A stretch of DNA of 20,824 nucleotides from a virus: IMG/VR virus record IMGVR_UViG_3300044638_008118, positions 1 through 20,824 of that record. One strand, given 5' to 3'. This document shows, one piece after another, positions 1 through 6,147 of this stretch; within the stretch, counting starts at the first letter, position 1; every line of letters begins with the position of its first letter. Below the pieces are notes generated by a model. That model worked only from the letters and a program-made list of their open reading frames with translations, made no database searches and was not told the DNA's origin. A program made the translations under genes and the position numbers.

Positions 1-116
1 TTAAGACCCTCTAAGAATCCTAATTTGTCCCATTTGTTGATTGTGTCTTCTTTGATAACTTTAAGGTGCTTAAGACCGATGTTACCTACAAGACCTGATT
101 CTAATAATGCTCCCAT
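1..116 (-). CDS. 23: Major capsid protein (T4 gp23-like), N-terminal fragment
   Basis: Only the first 38 codons lie in the window; the gene runs off the left edge. The product begins MGALLESGLVGN and continues with a segment reading INKWDKLGFLEGL. This resembles the start of T4 gp23, where a helix of the type LLNKWKPLLEGEGL lies in the propeptide. The main support is position: it directly follows the prohead protease and scaffold-like genes, as 23 follows 21 and 22 in T4-like phages. In that family gp23 forms the hexameric head lattice and its N-terminal propeptide is removed by the gp21 protease. The ATG at 114-116 is preceded by an A-rich leader without a Shine-Dalgarno sequence, 39 nt after the scaffold gene, so the two are probably co-transcribed. 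The fragment is too short for certainty by similarity alone. Confidence 0.72.
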   Translation of the reverse strand, partial: MGALLESGLVGNIGLKHLKVIKEDTINKWDKLGFLEGL

Positions 117-155
117 TTTTAGTATTTGTTTGTTTTATTTATTTTTATTTTTTAT

Positions 156-1697
156 TTATCCGATTTTACTCATCAAATCTTTCATTCTTAAGAATTGAGG
201 ATTCTCATATGTTTTAGATTCAATAAGAGTAGTTGATGAACCTGAAGAAACATTTTTGTTTAATTTAGTTTCTACTGATTCATTGATCGGTGTACTTTCA
301 CTAGTTGATAATTCATCTTTGATCGACTTATAAAGATTTTTTGATTCTTTCAAAGTTTCTACATTATCGAATCTTCTAAGAATGTTAATTTTTTCTTTTT
401 TAGTGGTCGAATGTTCAGTGAACAATCTTGTTGCGTATGCCAAGTTAGAGTTGAAGATTGCAACTTCATTAAGTTTTTCTCTGAAAACATTTAATGCTTT
501 TCTGTACTCTTCATTCTTTTCTCTCAACACATTAACTTCTTCTTGAGTAGATTCTTTTTTAAGGTTTCTATTGTTAGTTATACCTTTTCTAAGACCTTTT
601 GGCCCAAATGCATAACCTCTAGCAGCCTCTTTAGTTTCTTCCTTTTCGAAAGCTTTTCCTCTTAGAGTACCACCTTTTTTGGTTGTAAAATCTTCAGCAC
701 CCTCTTTTGTTTCAGCTTTAACAACTTTTGACTTACCATCTGTATTTTCACCTTTAGGGAAAGATTTCGCCTTTGTTGCACTACCAGTTCCATAGGATTT
801 AGGACCCTCTTTTTTCTTTTCGTTGAATCCTCCGGTTTGTTTCTCGTAAGTGAATTTAGGTCCTTTACCAACAATACCTTTAGGTTTTACTGTCGATTTA
901 CCTTCTCTAACCGATCTTCTATGGTCGTAAGATTCGTCCAAATCATCATCTCCCATTTCGTCGTCGTCATCATCCATGTCTTCTTCCATTTCAATTTCAT
1001 ACATAACTTCTTCTTCCATGTCGTATTCCATGTATTCGTCTTCCATGTATTCGTCTTCCATGTATTCGTCTTCCATGTATTCGTCAGACTCTTCTTCCAT
1101 TTCGATTTCGTACATTACCCCTTCTTCTTCTGATTCGAAATCAATATTGTCAACATCTCCTTTAGAGTTGAATATTGTGTCAATCAACTTATTTCTTTCT
1201 TCAGAGTCGAAATCCATTTCTTCTAAATCCATTGTTTCGTCTAATTCTTCTTCTTGTTCCTCAGACTCACCAAGCTTTACAAGATATTCTACATCAGCGT
1301 CTTCATCACTTAAGTGAATGTCTTCACCGTCTTTTTTAACGATGATTCCATCTTCTTCACCCATAGCTTTGAACACTCTTAGAATTTCTTCGTCAGAAGC
1401 GTCGGTCAAATCGATTGGACTTTCTTCAGAATCCATGTCCATGTCCATATCTAGTTCCATGTCCATTTCATCCTCATTATCAGTATCCATGTCAACGTCT
1501 TCTGTGTCGTCATCCATATCTACATCTAATTCAACCTCATCTTCCATATCTTGTTCTGATAGAGATTCTTTTACTAACTGATTGATTTCTTCCTTCATTG
1601 TAGAAGCAAGTATTCCTTTTGCATTCTGGGCGATAGCTTCTTCAACATTTTTCATTTGAATAAGTGCCTCCTGTACTAAATTTTTATTTTCTTGCAT
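156..1697 (-). CDS. Prohead core / scaffold-like acidic protein (gp22 position)
   Basis: A 513-aa protein in the position of T4 gene 22, between the prohead protease and the major capsid gene. In T4 gp22 is the main internal scaffold and is digested by gp21. Residues about 1-255 are extremely acidic, with Asp/Glu/Met runs. Within them, residues about 204-224 are a four-fold repeat of the pentad EDEYM, flanked on both sides by the phrase VMYEIEMEEE/D. Residues about 256-375 are Lys/Gly-rich and basic, and about 380-450 is a Leu/Glu-rich predicted coiled coil (VLREKNEEYRKALNVFREKL). It is about twice as long as T4 gp22 (269 aa), and I see no direct residue similarity, so the assignment rests on synteny, acidity and coiled-coil character. 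A terminator and two TATTTATA motifs precede it, so it probably heads a 22-23 transcript. Confidence 0.68.
   Translation of the reverse strand: MQENKNLVQEALIQMKNVEEAIAQNAKGILASTMKEEINQLVKESLSEQDMEDEVELDVDMDDDTEDVDMDTDNEDEMDMELDMDMDMDSEESPIDLTDASDEEILRVFKAMGEEDGIIVKKDGEDIHLSDEDADVEYLVKLGESEEQEEELDETMDLEEMDFDSEERNKLIDTIFNSKGDVDNIDFESEEEGVMYEIEMEEESDEYMEDEYMEDEYMEDEYMEYDMEEEVMYEIEMEEDMDDDDDEMGDDDLDESYDHRRSVREGKSTVKPKGIVGKGPKFTYEKQTGGFNEKKKEGPKSYGTGSATKAKSFPKGENTDGKSKVVKAETKEGAEDFTTKKGGTLRGKAFEKEETKEAARGYAFGPKGLRKGITNNRNLKKESTQEEVNVLREKNEEYRKALNVFREKLNEVAIFNSNLAYATRLFTEHSTTKKEKINILRRFDNVETLKESKNLYKSIKDELSTSESTPINESVETKLNKNVSSGSSTTLIESKTYENPQFLRMKDLMSKIG
1026..1085 (-). repeat. Perfect 15-bp tandem repeat, four copies
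   Basis: The 15-mer ttccatgtattcgtc occurs four times head to tail without a mismatch at 1026-1040, 1041-1055, 1056-1070 and 1071-1085. It is in frame in the scaffold-like gene and encodes the acidic pentad EDEYM. Absence of synonymous drift between copies points to recent slippage expansion. Confidence 0.95.
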
Positions 1698-1721
1698 GAA
1701 AAAAACTATTTTATTTTATCA

Positions 1722-1729
1722 TATAAATA
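1722..1729 (-). promoter_or_regulatory. TATTTATA motif upstream of the scaffold-like gene
   Basis: On the minus strand the sequence reads ACTATTTATATG, ending 24 nt before the ATG at 1697. It is one of ten exact copies of TATTTATA that precede genes in the same orientation in this window. Candidate late promoter element; function inferred. Confidence 0.5.
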
Positions 1730-1792
1730 GTGTCCAAATGAAAAAAATTCATTTTGACAATATTATCATCAAAGATTTATTAAATTTTATAT

Positions 1793-1800
1793 TATAAATA
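1793..1800 (-). promoter_or_regulatory. Second TATTTATA motif upstream of the scaffold-like gene
   Basis: Minus-strand GGGTATTTATAATAT, 95 nt before the scaffold gene ATG and just downstream of the terminator at 1815-1840. This placement fits re-initiation of transcription for the scaffold-capsid unit. The roughly 100 bases between this motif and the gene hold only AT-rich sequence and the motif at 1722-1729. Confidence 0.45.
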
Positions 1801-1814
1801 CCCACAAAATAAAA

Positions 1815-1840
1815 AAAGTGGTCAGTCACCTAACCACTTT
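1815..1840 (-). terminator. Rho-independent terminator after the DUF4494-like gene
   Basis: AAAGTGGT at 1815-1822 pairs perfectly with ACCACTTT at 1833-1840 around a 10-nt loop. On the minus strand the hairpin is followed by TTTTTTTATTTT. It lies 20 nt beyond the stop codon of the 69-aa gene and separates the protease unit from the scaffold-capsid unit. Confidence 0.85.
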
Positions 1841-1860
1841 AATAAAACACTTTTAAATTA

Positions 1861-2070
1861 TTAACTAATAACTTCGTCAATCTTACTTTCAGATACTGAA
1901 GTTATTCTCCAATCGTGTGTGAAACCTTCGTACTTTTTAGTTACCTTGGCTTCAACATCAGTTACGGAATAACCGTTAACCAATTTTTCTTCTCTTACCT
2001 TTTTGATCTTTCCCGTGTTCTCATCAGGGAAATCATACTGAATTTTTGCTACAAAATATTTCTCGTCCAT
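1861..2070 (-). CDS. DUF4494-like small protein
   Basis: A 69-aa protein of the form KYFVAKIQYDFPDENTGKIK, then EEKLVNGYSVTDVEAKV, ending WRITSVSESKIDEVIS. The layout (a beta strand, a hairpin containing a lysine-rich turn, an 'LV..YSVTDVEAKV' helix start, then a short strand ending in a lysine-x-x-E tail) matches what I recall of DUF4494, a family of about 70-160 aa common in Bacteroidota and their phages and without assigned biochemical function. The gene starts 4 nt after the stop of the prohead protease gene, so the two are translated from the same message. A strong terminator follows. No catalytic residues or membrane segments are visible. The family call is from memory of its sequence pattern and needs a profile search. 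Confidence 0.6.
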   Translation of the reverse strand: MDEKYFVAKIQYDFPDENTGKIKKVREEKLVNGYSVTDVEAKVTKKYEGFTHDWRITSVSESKIDEVIS

Positions 2071-2074
2071 AATT

Positions 2075-2791
2075 TTATTTTCCCAAAAAATCGTTCAATT
2101 TTTTCATTAAGTCAACTGACTTCTCAACATAATCATTCCCCCCCTTAGATTTTTTTTCTTCTTCCAAATTTTCCTCATATTTGCTTCTTTCATCAGGATT
2201 TGAAAATAGATAAGCTCCTGGTGTGGATGGAGATGAAACTAAGTCAAAACAAATCAGTTCAAAATCATCTTGTACTTCATTTCTTTCACCCACTTTCTTT
2301 AAAGATCCAACTCCCCTTGATGAAATCCCCAAAGTAACACCTTGTCTCATCAAGTTAGCAGCCTGATCTCCTTTTGTGGACACAATCCCTCTTTCATGAA
2401 ATCCAGGTGAAGTCAATAATTTTAACTTACCCATCAAAATATTTTTATCCCACCAAATATCCGTAATTATGTGAGAAACACGATCCAAATCAATAAGTGA
2501 AGATTCAGGGTGATTTAATTCAGATGTTGACAATCCTTTTGCAATTGCTTGTTTGTATCGATCGGCTTCTCTTTTCAATATCCTTTCAGGATATGTTCGT
2601 CCATTTCTGTTTGGAGTGTCATACTTCTGTAAAACAGCATAAAACTCAAATGGATTTCTATAATCCATATTTGAAGCTTCTTTCAAAACTTCTATATTCT
2701 GAGCGTCCTTTGGGGATACATAACCAGCATCCATTTCAATAAGAATACCGTGACCAAGTTCGCTAGCTTCTAAAATTCTTAAATTTTTCAT
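2075..2791 (-). CDS. 21: Prohead core protein protease (T4 gp21-like, peptidase family S77)
   Basis: A 238-aa serine protease that by family knowledge sits in the prohead core, digests the scaffold and trims the capsid propeptide during maturation. Visible family marks are NRNGRTYP (residues 61-68), ELNHPESS with the probable catalytic His94, GISSRG with the probable catalytic Ser157 or Ser158, and FDLVSSPSTPGAYLF with Asp183 just before the conserved SxPSxxGA turn. Length is close to T4 gp21 (212 aa). The last 40 residues are charged and Lys/Glu-rich. Synteny supports the call: it lies between portal and scaffold-like genes, with the DUF4494-like gene 4 nt downstream. The leader carries TATTTATC, one mismatch from the common upstream motif, 14 nt before the ATG. 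Confidence 0.92.
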   Translation of the reverse strand: MKNLRILEASELGHGILIEMDAGYVSPKDAQNIEVLKEASNMDYRNPFEFYAVLQKYDTPNRNGRTYPERILKREADRYKQAIAKGLSTSELNHPESSLIDLDRVSHIITDIWWDKNILMGKLKLLTSPGFHERGIVSTKGDQAANLMRQGVTLGISSRGVGSLKKVGERNEVQDDFELICFDLVSSPSTPGAYLFSNPDERSKYEENLEEEKKSKGGNDYVEKSVDLMKKLNDFLGK

Positions 2792-2820
2792 TTAATATTT
2801 TTTTAGATAAATATATAGAA

Positions 2821-3270
2821 TTAGATTGTTTGATCGGAAATGGTCTTTTTGGAGATGGAAAATTCAAAATATTGATTGGAGTAAACATTGTTCTGATAAA
2901 TTGATTTGACAATGTTTTTCACAGATTCCTTTATTTCATATGATCTGAAATCTGTATTTACGGACGTAAAAAGATTGATTTCTAAATTGAAAAAAGATTT
3001 TTTCCCTTTGGAAATTCCACTTGTTCGTAAATCTAAATCGACAATATTTTTGTCCAAAAATATTTTTTGGTCAAGTGATTCAGTTACTGAATTTTTTATT
3101 TCTCTCCCCAAACTACTTACAACACGATTCCAATTATGGTCATCATTTTTTGGGGTAACCCACGATTGTATGTTAATATAAATTGATTTTAGGTTCTTCG
3201 AATCAACTGTCCCATAGACAGACTTGATTGGGTTGAATAGGTTAAGTTTGACACTTTTACCTTTTTTCAT
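2821..3270 (-). CDS. Unidentified 149-aa protein upstream of the prohead protease
   Basis: I do not recognise this protein. It starts MKKGKSVKLNLFNPIKSVYG and is rich in Lys, Ser and Asn. Alternating strand-like segments (KSIYINIQSWVTP near residues 28-40, FFNLEINLFTS near 92-102) separated by a helix suggest a small alpha/beta fold. No signal peptide, membrane helix or catalytic motif is visible. It ends 29 nt before the protease gene and is read in the same direction, in the interval where T4 carries the small prohead-core genes 67 and 68, so a head-assembly role is possible but only by position. Upstream it is divergent from the S21 gene, and the 98-bp region between them has no exact TATTTATA in its direction. 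Confidence 0.7.
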   Translation of the reverse strand: MKKGKSVKLNLFNPIKSVYGTVDSKNLKSIYINIQSWVTPKNDDHNWNRVVSSLGREIKNSVTESLDQKIFLDKNIVDLDLRTSGISKGKKSFFNLEINLFTSVNTDFRSYEIKESVKNIVKSIYQNNVYSNQYFEFSISKKTISDQTI

Positions 3271-3344
3271 TTGGATAATTTTATGTAAGTTTATTTTCTT
3301 ACAAAAAATATAGATATAAAATCACCTCATGTCAAAATTTTTTA

Positions 3345-3352
3345 TATCTTTG
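3345..3352 (+). promoter_or_regulatory. Host-type -7 promoter element (TATCTTTG) for S21
   Basis: TATCTTTG matches the Bacteroidota primary sigma -7 consensus TAnnTTTG exactly and ends 16 nt before the ATG at 3369. I do not see a clear TTG -33 element at the expected distance, so the promoter may be weak or activated. The region 3271-3368 otherwise holds only AT-rich sequence. Confidence 0.55.
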
Positions 3353-3368
3353 TTGATATTTGTAATAT

Positions 3369-3560
3369 ATGTTAATCGTAAAAATAAAACAAGGAGAAAG
3401 TATAGAGAAAGCTCTCAAGATTCTCAAATCAAAAGTGGTGAAAACAAAACAAAATCAAATTTTATTTGATAATAGGGATTATACAAAAAAATCTGAGATC
3501 AAGAGAGCTCAGATTCTTAAGGCTAAGTTTGTTCAAAAAAAGAAGGATAAATCAAATTGA
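3369..3560 (+). CDS. rpsU: Small ribosomal subunit protein S21 (phage-encoded)
   Basis: A 63-aa basic protein with the S21 layout: a short strand MLIVKIKQGESIEKALKILK, a Lys-rich linker, then a basic helical tail (EIKRAQILKAKFVQKKKD). Bacteroidota S21 has the same length and pattern (strand, 'EGENIEKALK', a break, 'KRLKKERAVYVQK'). S21 binds the 30S platform next to the 3' end of 16S rRNA; in Flavobacteria S21 with S18 and S6 is known to help hold the anti-Shine-Dalgarno tail. Phage S21 genes are known from marine and metagenomic phages. This copy is on the plus strand inside a minus-strand head cluster, has its own host-type -7 element, and overlaps the 3' end of the 231-aa gene by 9 bp. A phage copy could replace or compete with host S21 and bias initiation; that is inference. 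Confidence 0.87.
   Translation: MLIVKIKQGESIEKALKILKSKVVKTKQNQILFDNRDYTKKSEIKRAQILKAKFVQKKKDKSN
3490..3515 (-). terminator. Antisense terminator inside the S21 coding sequence
   Basis: AATCTGAG at 3490-3497 pairs perfectly with CTCAGATT at 3508-3515, with two more inner pairs. On the minus strand it is followed by TTTTTTGTAT. It lies about 40-60 nt beyond the stop of the minus-strand 231-aa gene, so it probably ends the terminase-portal transcript. On the plus strand no T-run follows, so it should not stop S21 transcription. Confidence 0.72.
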
Positions 3561-4247
3561 TTGTTCCAAATTTTTCAGTTTCAAAAAATTTAATTGATCA
3601 AATTTCTCTACCTTGATTTTTTCGATTGTTTCTGAAATTTTTGATTTAATCTCTTCGGATTCTTCACTACTTAATATATCACTTAACTTTGAAATTGTAT
3701 TTTCTTTGATTGTTTGGAATTTCGTTTCCAACGTATGAGTGTCTTCAGACACAATCTGAAAAAATTCCTTTTTAGTATTCTCATCCAAAGATTGGATATA
3801 ATTACTAATTGTTTGATTAGCAACTGCAACCATTGAACTTATTGGAATATTGACACTTTCTTTTACGGTTTCCTTTTGGGACGACACTACCTTGATGACA
3901 TTTTTTTTCGCCTGAACTCTTTCTAATAAATCTACATTTTTGTTGTAAACTAATGTATCAATATCGGCATATTTGTTTTCGACTTTTGACAATGAAGTTG
4001 GTAATTTGATCGCTGGTAAAATTTTGTTCAACAAGCTTACCCCCTCTTCAATGAAAATTTTGGAATCCTGTTCATTCAATCCTTGGGGAGAACTCAGTTG
4101 ATCGTATATCGCATACGCTCTTGACATAGATTTATTACTCAAAACATTGTGTTTGAATTCTCTCAGGCTCTTTTTGAATTCTTGTTCGTTTTTGTAGGAT
4201 TCTAAAAGATTGTTTTCTATCAGGGATTTTATGATTCCAAAAGTCAT
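3552..4247 (-). CDS. Unidentified 231-aa helical protein after the portal gene
   Basis: I do not recognise this protein. It is Lys/Glu/Ser-rich and looks almost wholly helical, with probable coiled-coil stretches near residues 150-231 (NTISKLSDILSSEESEEIK and following). No signal peptide, membrane helix or catalytic motif is seen. It follows the portal gene in the place where T4 has genes 67 and 68, whose products are prohead core components, so a core or scaffold role is a reasonable guess by position and helical character. The exact motif TATTTATA fills the gap after the portal stop codon, 17 nt before the ATG. Its 3' end overlaps the convergent S21 gene by 9 bp and its transcript probably ends at the antisense terminator inside that gene. 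Confidence 0.72.
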   Translation of the reverse strand: MTFGIIKSLIENNLLESYKNEQEFKKSLREFKHNVLSNKSMSRAYAIYDQLSSPQGLNEQDSKIFIEEGVSLLNKILPAIKLPTSLSKVENKYADIDTLVYNKNVDLLERVQAKKNVIKVVSSQKETVKESVNIPISSMVAVANQTISNYIQSLDENTKKEFFQIVSEDTHTLETKFQTIKENTISKLSDILSSEESEEIKSKISETIEKIKVEKFDQLNFLKLKNLEQSI

Positions 4248-4264
4248 TTCTTATATTTTTTTGC

Positions 4265-4272
4265 TATAAATA
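4265..4272 (-). promoter_or_regulatory. TATTTATA motif before the 231-aa gene
   Basis: Minus-strand CCTAATATTTATAGCAAAA, lying directly against the stop codon of the portal gene (4273-4275) and 17 nt before the next ATG. Confidence 0.5.
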
Positions 4273-6108
4273 TTAGGAATTTAATAACTTATCCAATTGT
4301 TTTGAAATTTCTCCTAAATAATCTTGTGCTTGCCCCAAATTTATTATTTCCGACCCCTCTATCATGTTGGTTTCAACTAAAATATTGAGGTCTCTTTTTC
4401 TTGATTCGGGGGTAACTTCTCCTGCTGGTTCTCCAACTCCAGGTGGTGGAGGTGCAATTTCAGGTTCGCCTCCTAAAGGTGGTGCTGGAGGTGCTCCCAA
4501 TTCTTCAGTTCCGCCTGGAGTTGTCTCTGCACCAGCGGCTGGTGTTGACCCTGTCATGCTTCCGTAGAGTTTATCTATATTATCGAATAGTCCTGTTTTT
4601 GTAATAACTGTAGGAGTTGCTTTAAGTTCTTCTCCTACGGCTCTTTCAACTCGTTGTTGTTGTAGATCCAATCTAACCTCATCATCAGACCATCCAAAAA
4701 TGTGTTTCTTAGCCCAAGTAGAGGATGTCGCTTGTATACCATTACCTGGATCGGCGACCAAATCTTTATATAATAAAACTTTCTCTTTCCATACATCTAC
4801 TTTCAGAAGATCCGCTTGTGTCGATGGATTAGTTAGACCTAATGTGAAGTTTGAAAGTTCGTCTTCAAATCCTAATAAGAATAAGTGTACTATGGCAATT
4901 TTGTTCATTTCCGCCAACATACTTTTCTGAATACGATTTATAGTCCTAGCAAAACGGATATCTTGTAATGCTAAATTTTTACCATCACCAACTACTTCTT
5001 CGAATCCTAAAAATGCTTTTGGAACTCTAAGAGCAGTTAAAAGTTTTTTCTGAATATATTCAATATCGGCGATTTCTGAAAGGTTTTGTGCTCCAGCTAA
5101 AGTATCAATCGGAGATGGAGCTGCAGGGTCTCTGACAGGGATGAAATAGTCTTGATCAACCGCCATTTGGTTGAATCTCATGTCTACGTTACCTGTCTTA
5201 CTATCAACTATTTGTTCTCTTTTGAACTTATTGGCAACACGTTGTACATAAGCTTCAACATCATCGTCATTCATATTACCAACAAAAACCTTGAATATTC
5301 TTCTTTCAGGAGCTCTTGAAGTACGATAAATTAACATCGCGTCCTCACATAACAACAACTGTTTCCAAATACGTCTTGCTTTTTCCAACATTGAAGTTCC
5401 GTAAGGTAATTTTCTGTCATCACCCAATAATCTGAAGTGAGCAATTTCCCAAGATTGGAATTCCATGTTTTTGTTTTTCCAAGTGAAATGGAGGGCTTTT
5501 CTGTCTTTATCGACTTCGTTTTTAACATCCACAGAAATTTTTCCACTTGCACCAACCTCATGTCTTTCGATTTCAATGGTTGGAAGTTGTTGACATCCAA
5601 CGACTCCCTTTTCGGGATCCAGTTTCAAATAAACAAAGTTATCACCATACTTACATGTGTTTCTTGTCCACATTGGTAAGTTTGTGTTGATGTCCAAAGC
5701 ATTATTAAATAAATCCGCTAAAACCCCTTTGATTCTTTTAGACTCGGAATAGATTTGTAAAATAAACCCATCTTCATTTGTTGTGGTACATTCTTCAGCA
5801 TAAATGTCCAAAGCCGCAGAAATTTCAGGGGTATATTCCATTGATTCGTAATCATATTGAGCCGACAGTCTTGTTGGTTCATAATAGATTGCTTGAGAAT
5901 ATAAATTGTTTTCTACTTTTGCCCACTGATTGGCAATATAATAAGTTTGTTGAGCTTGAAGTTTTTCTGTCTCGTATTCTTGTCTACTTGTTGTCCGTAA
6001 AAGTTCCTTTTTATCGAACTTGAAAGTAGGATAATCCTGATTGAGAAGTGAATTCGGTCCAAAGGTTTGTGACAATCTTTGCCAAACTGTCATGTTTTGA
6101 TCTGCCAT
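4273..6108 (-). CDS. 20: Portal vertex protein (T4 gp20-like)
   Basis: A 611-aa portal subunit; twelve copies form the DNA channel at the head vertex, dock the terminase during packaging and later the neck. The family signature is clear: DYFIPVRDPAAPSPIDTLAG followed by AQNLSEIADIEYIQKKLLTA and LRVPKAFLGF, matching the gp20 stretch in which 'DYFFP', 'LPGGDNL' and 'KALNVP' occur. Upstream, YTPEISAALDIYAEECTT and WEIAHFRLLGDD are typical of the N-terminal half. T4 gp20 is 524 aa; the excess is mostly a C-terminal Pro/Gly/Glu-rich stretch (residues about 510-570, with APPAPPLGG and APPPPGVGEP) followed by a conserved-looking helical tail. The TATTTATA motif stands 27 nt before the ATG. Terminase lies just upstream and prohead genes downstream, as in T4-like phages. 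Confidence 0.95.
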   Translation of the reverse strand: MADQNMTVWQRLSQTFGPNSLLNQDYPTFKFDKKELLRTTSRQEYETEKLQAQQTYYIANQWAKVENNLYSQAIYYEPTRLSAQYDYESMEYTPEISAALDIYAEECTTTNEDGFILQIYSESKRIKGVLADLFNNALDINTNLPMWTRNTCKYGDNFVYLKLDPEKGVVGCQQLPTIEIERHEVGASGKISVDVKNEVDKDRKALHFTWKNKNMEFQSWEIAHFRLLGDDRKLPYGTSMLEKARRIWKQLLLCEDAMLIYRTSRAPERRIFKVFVGNMNDDDVEAYVQRVANKFKREQIVDSKTGNVDMRFNQMAVDQDYFIPVRDPAAPSPIDTLAGAQNLSEIADIEYIQKKLLTALRVPKAFLGFEEVVGDGKNLALQDIRFARTINRIQKSMLAEMNKIAIVHLFLLGFEDELSNFTLGLTNPSTQADLLKVDVWKEKVLLYKDLVADPGNGIQATSSTWAKKHIFGWSDDEVRLDLQQQRVERAVGEELKATPTVITKTGLFDNIDKLYGSMTGSTPAAGAETTPGGTEELGAPPAPPLGGEPEIAPPPPGVGEPAGEVTPESRKRDLNILVETNMIEGSEIINLGQAQDYLGEISKQLDKLLNS

Positions 6109-6135
6109 ACGTAATTTTACTATTTACCCTGATAA

Positions 6136-6143
6136 TATAAATA
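6136..6143 (-). promoter_or_regulatory. TATTTATA motif before the portal gene
   Basis: Minus-strand AACTATTTATATTATC, 27 nt before the portal ATG, in the 39-bp gap after the terminase stop codon. Confidence 0.5.
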
Positions 6144-6147
6144 GTTA

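Noticed and set aside
837-1581. Long plus-strand open frames opposite the scaffold-like gene, rich in Ser or Phe/His/Val.
   Set aside because: They are antisense shadows of a low-complexity acidic gene; composition follows the repeat and no promoter or plausible protein pattern supports them.
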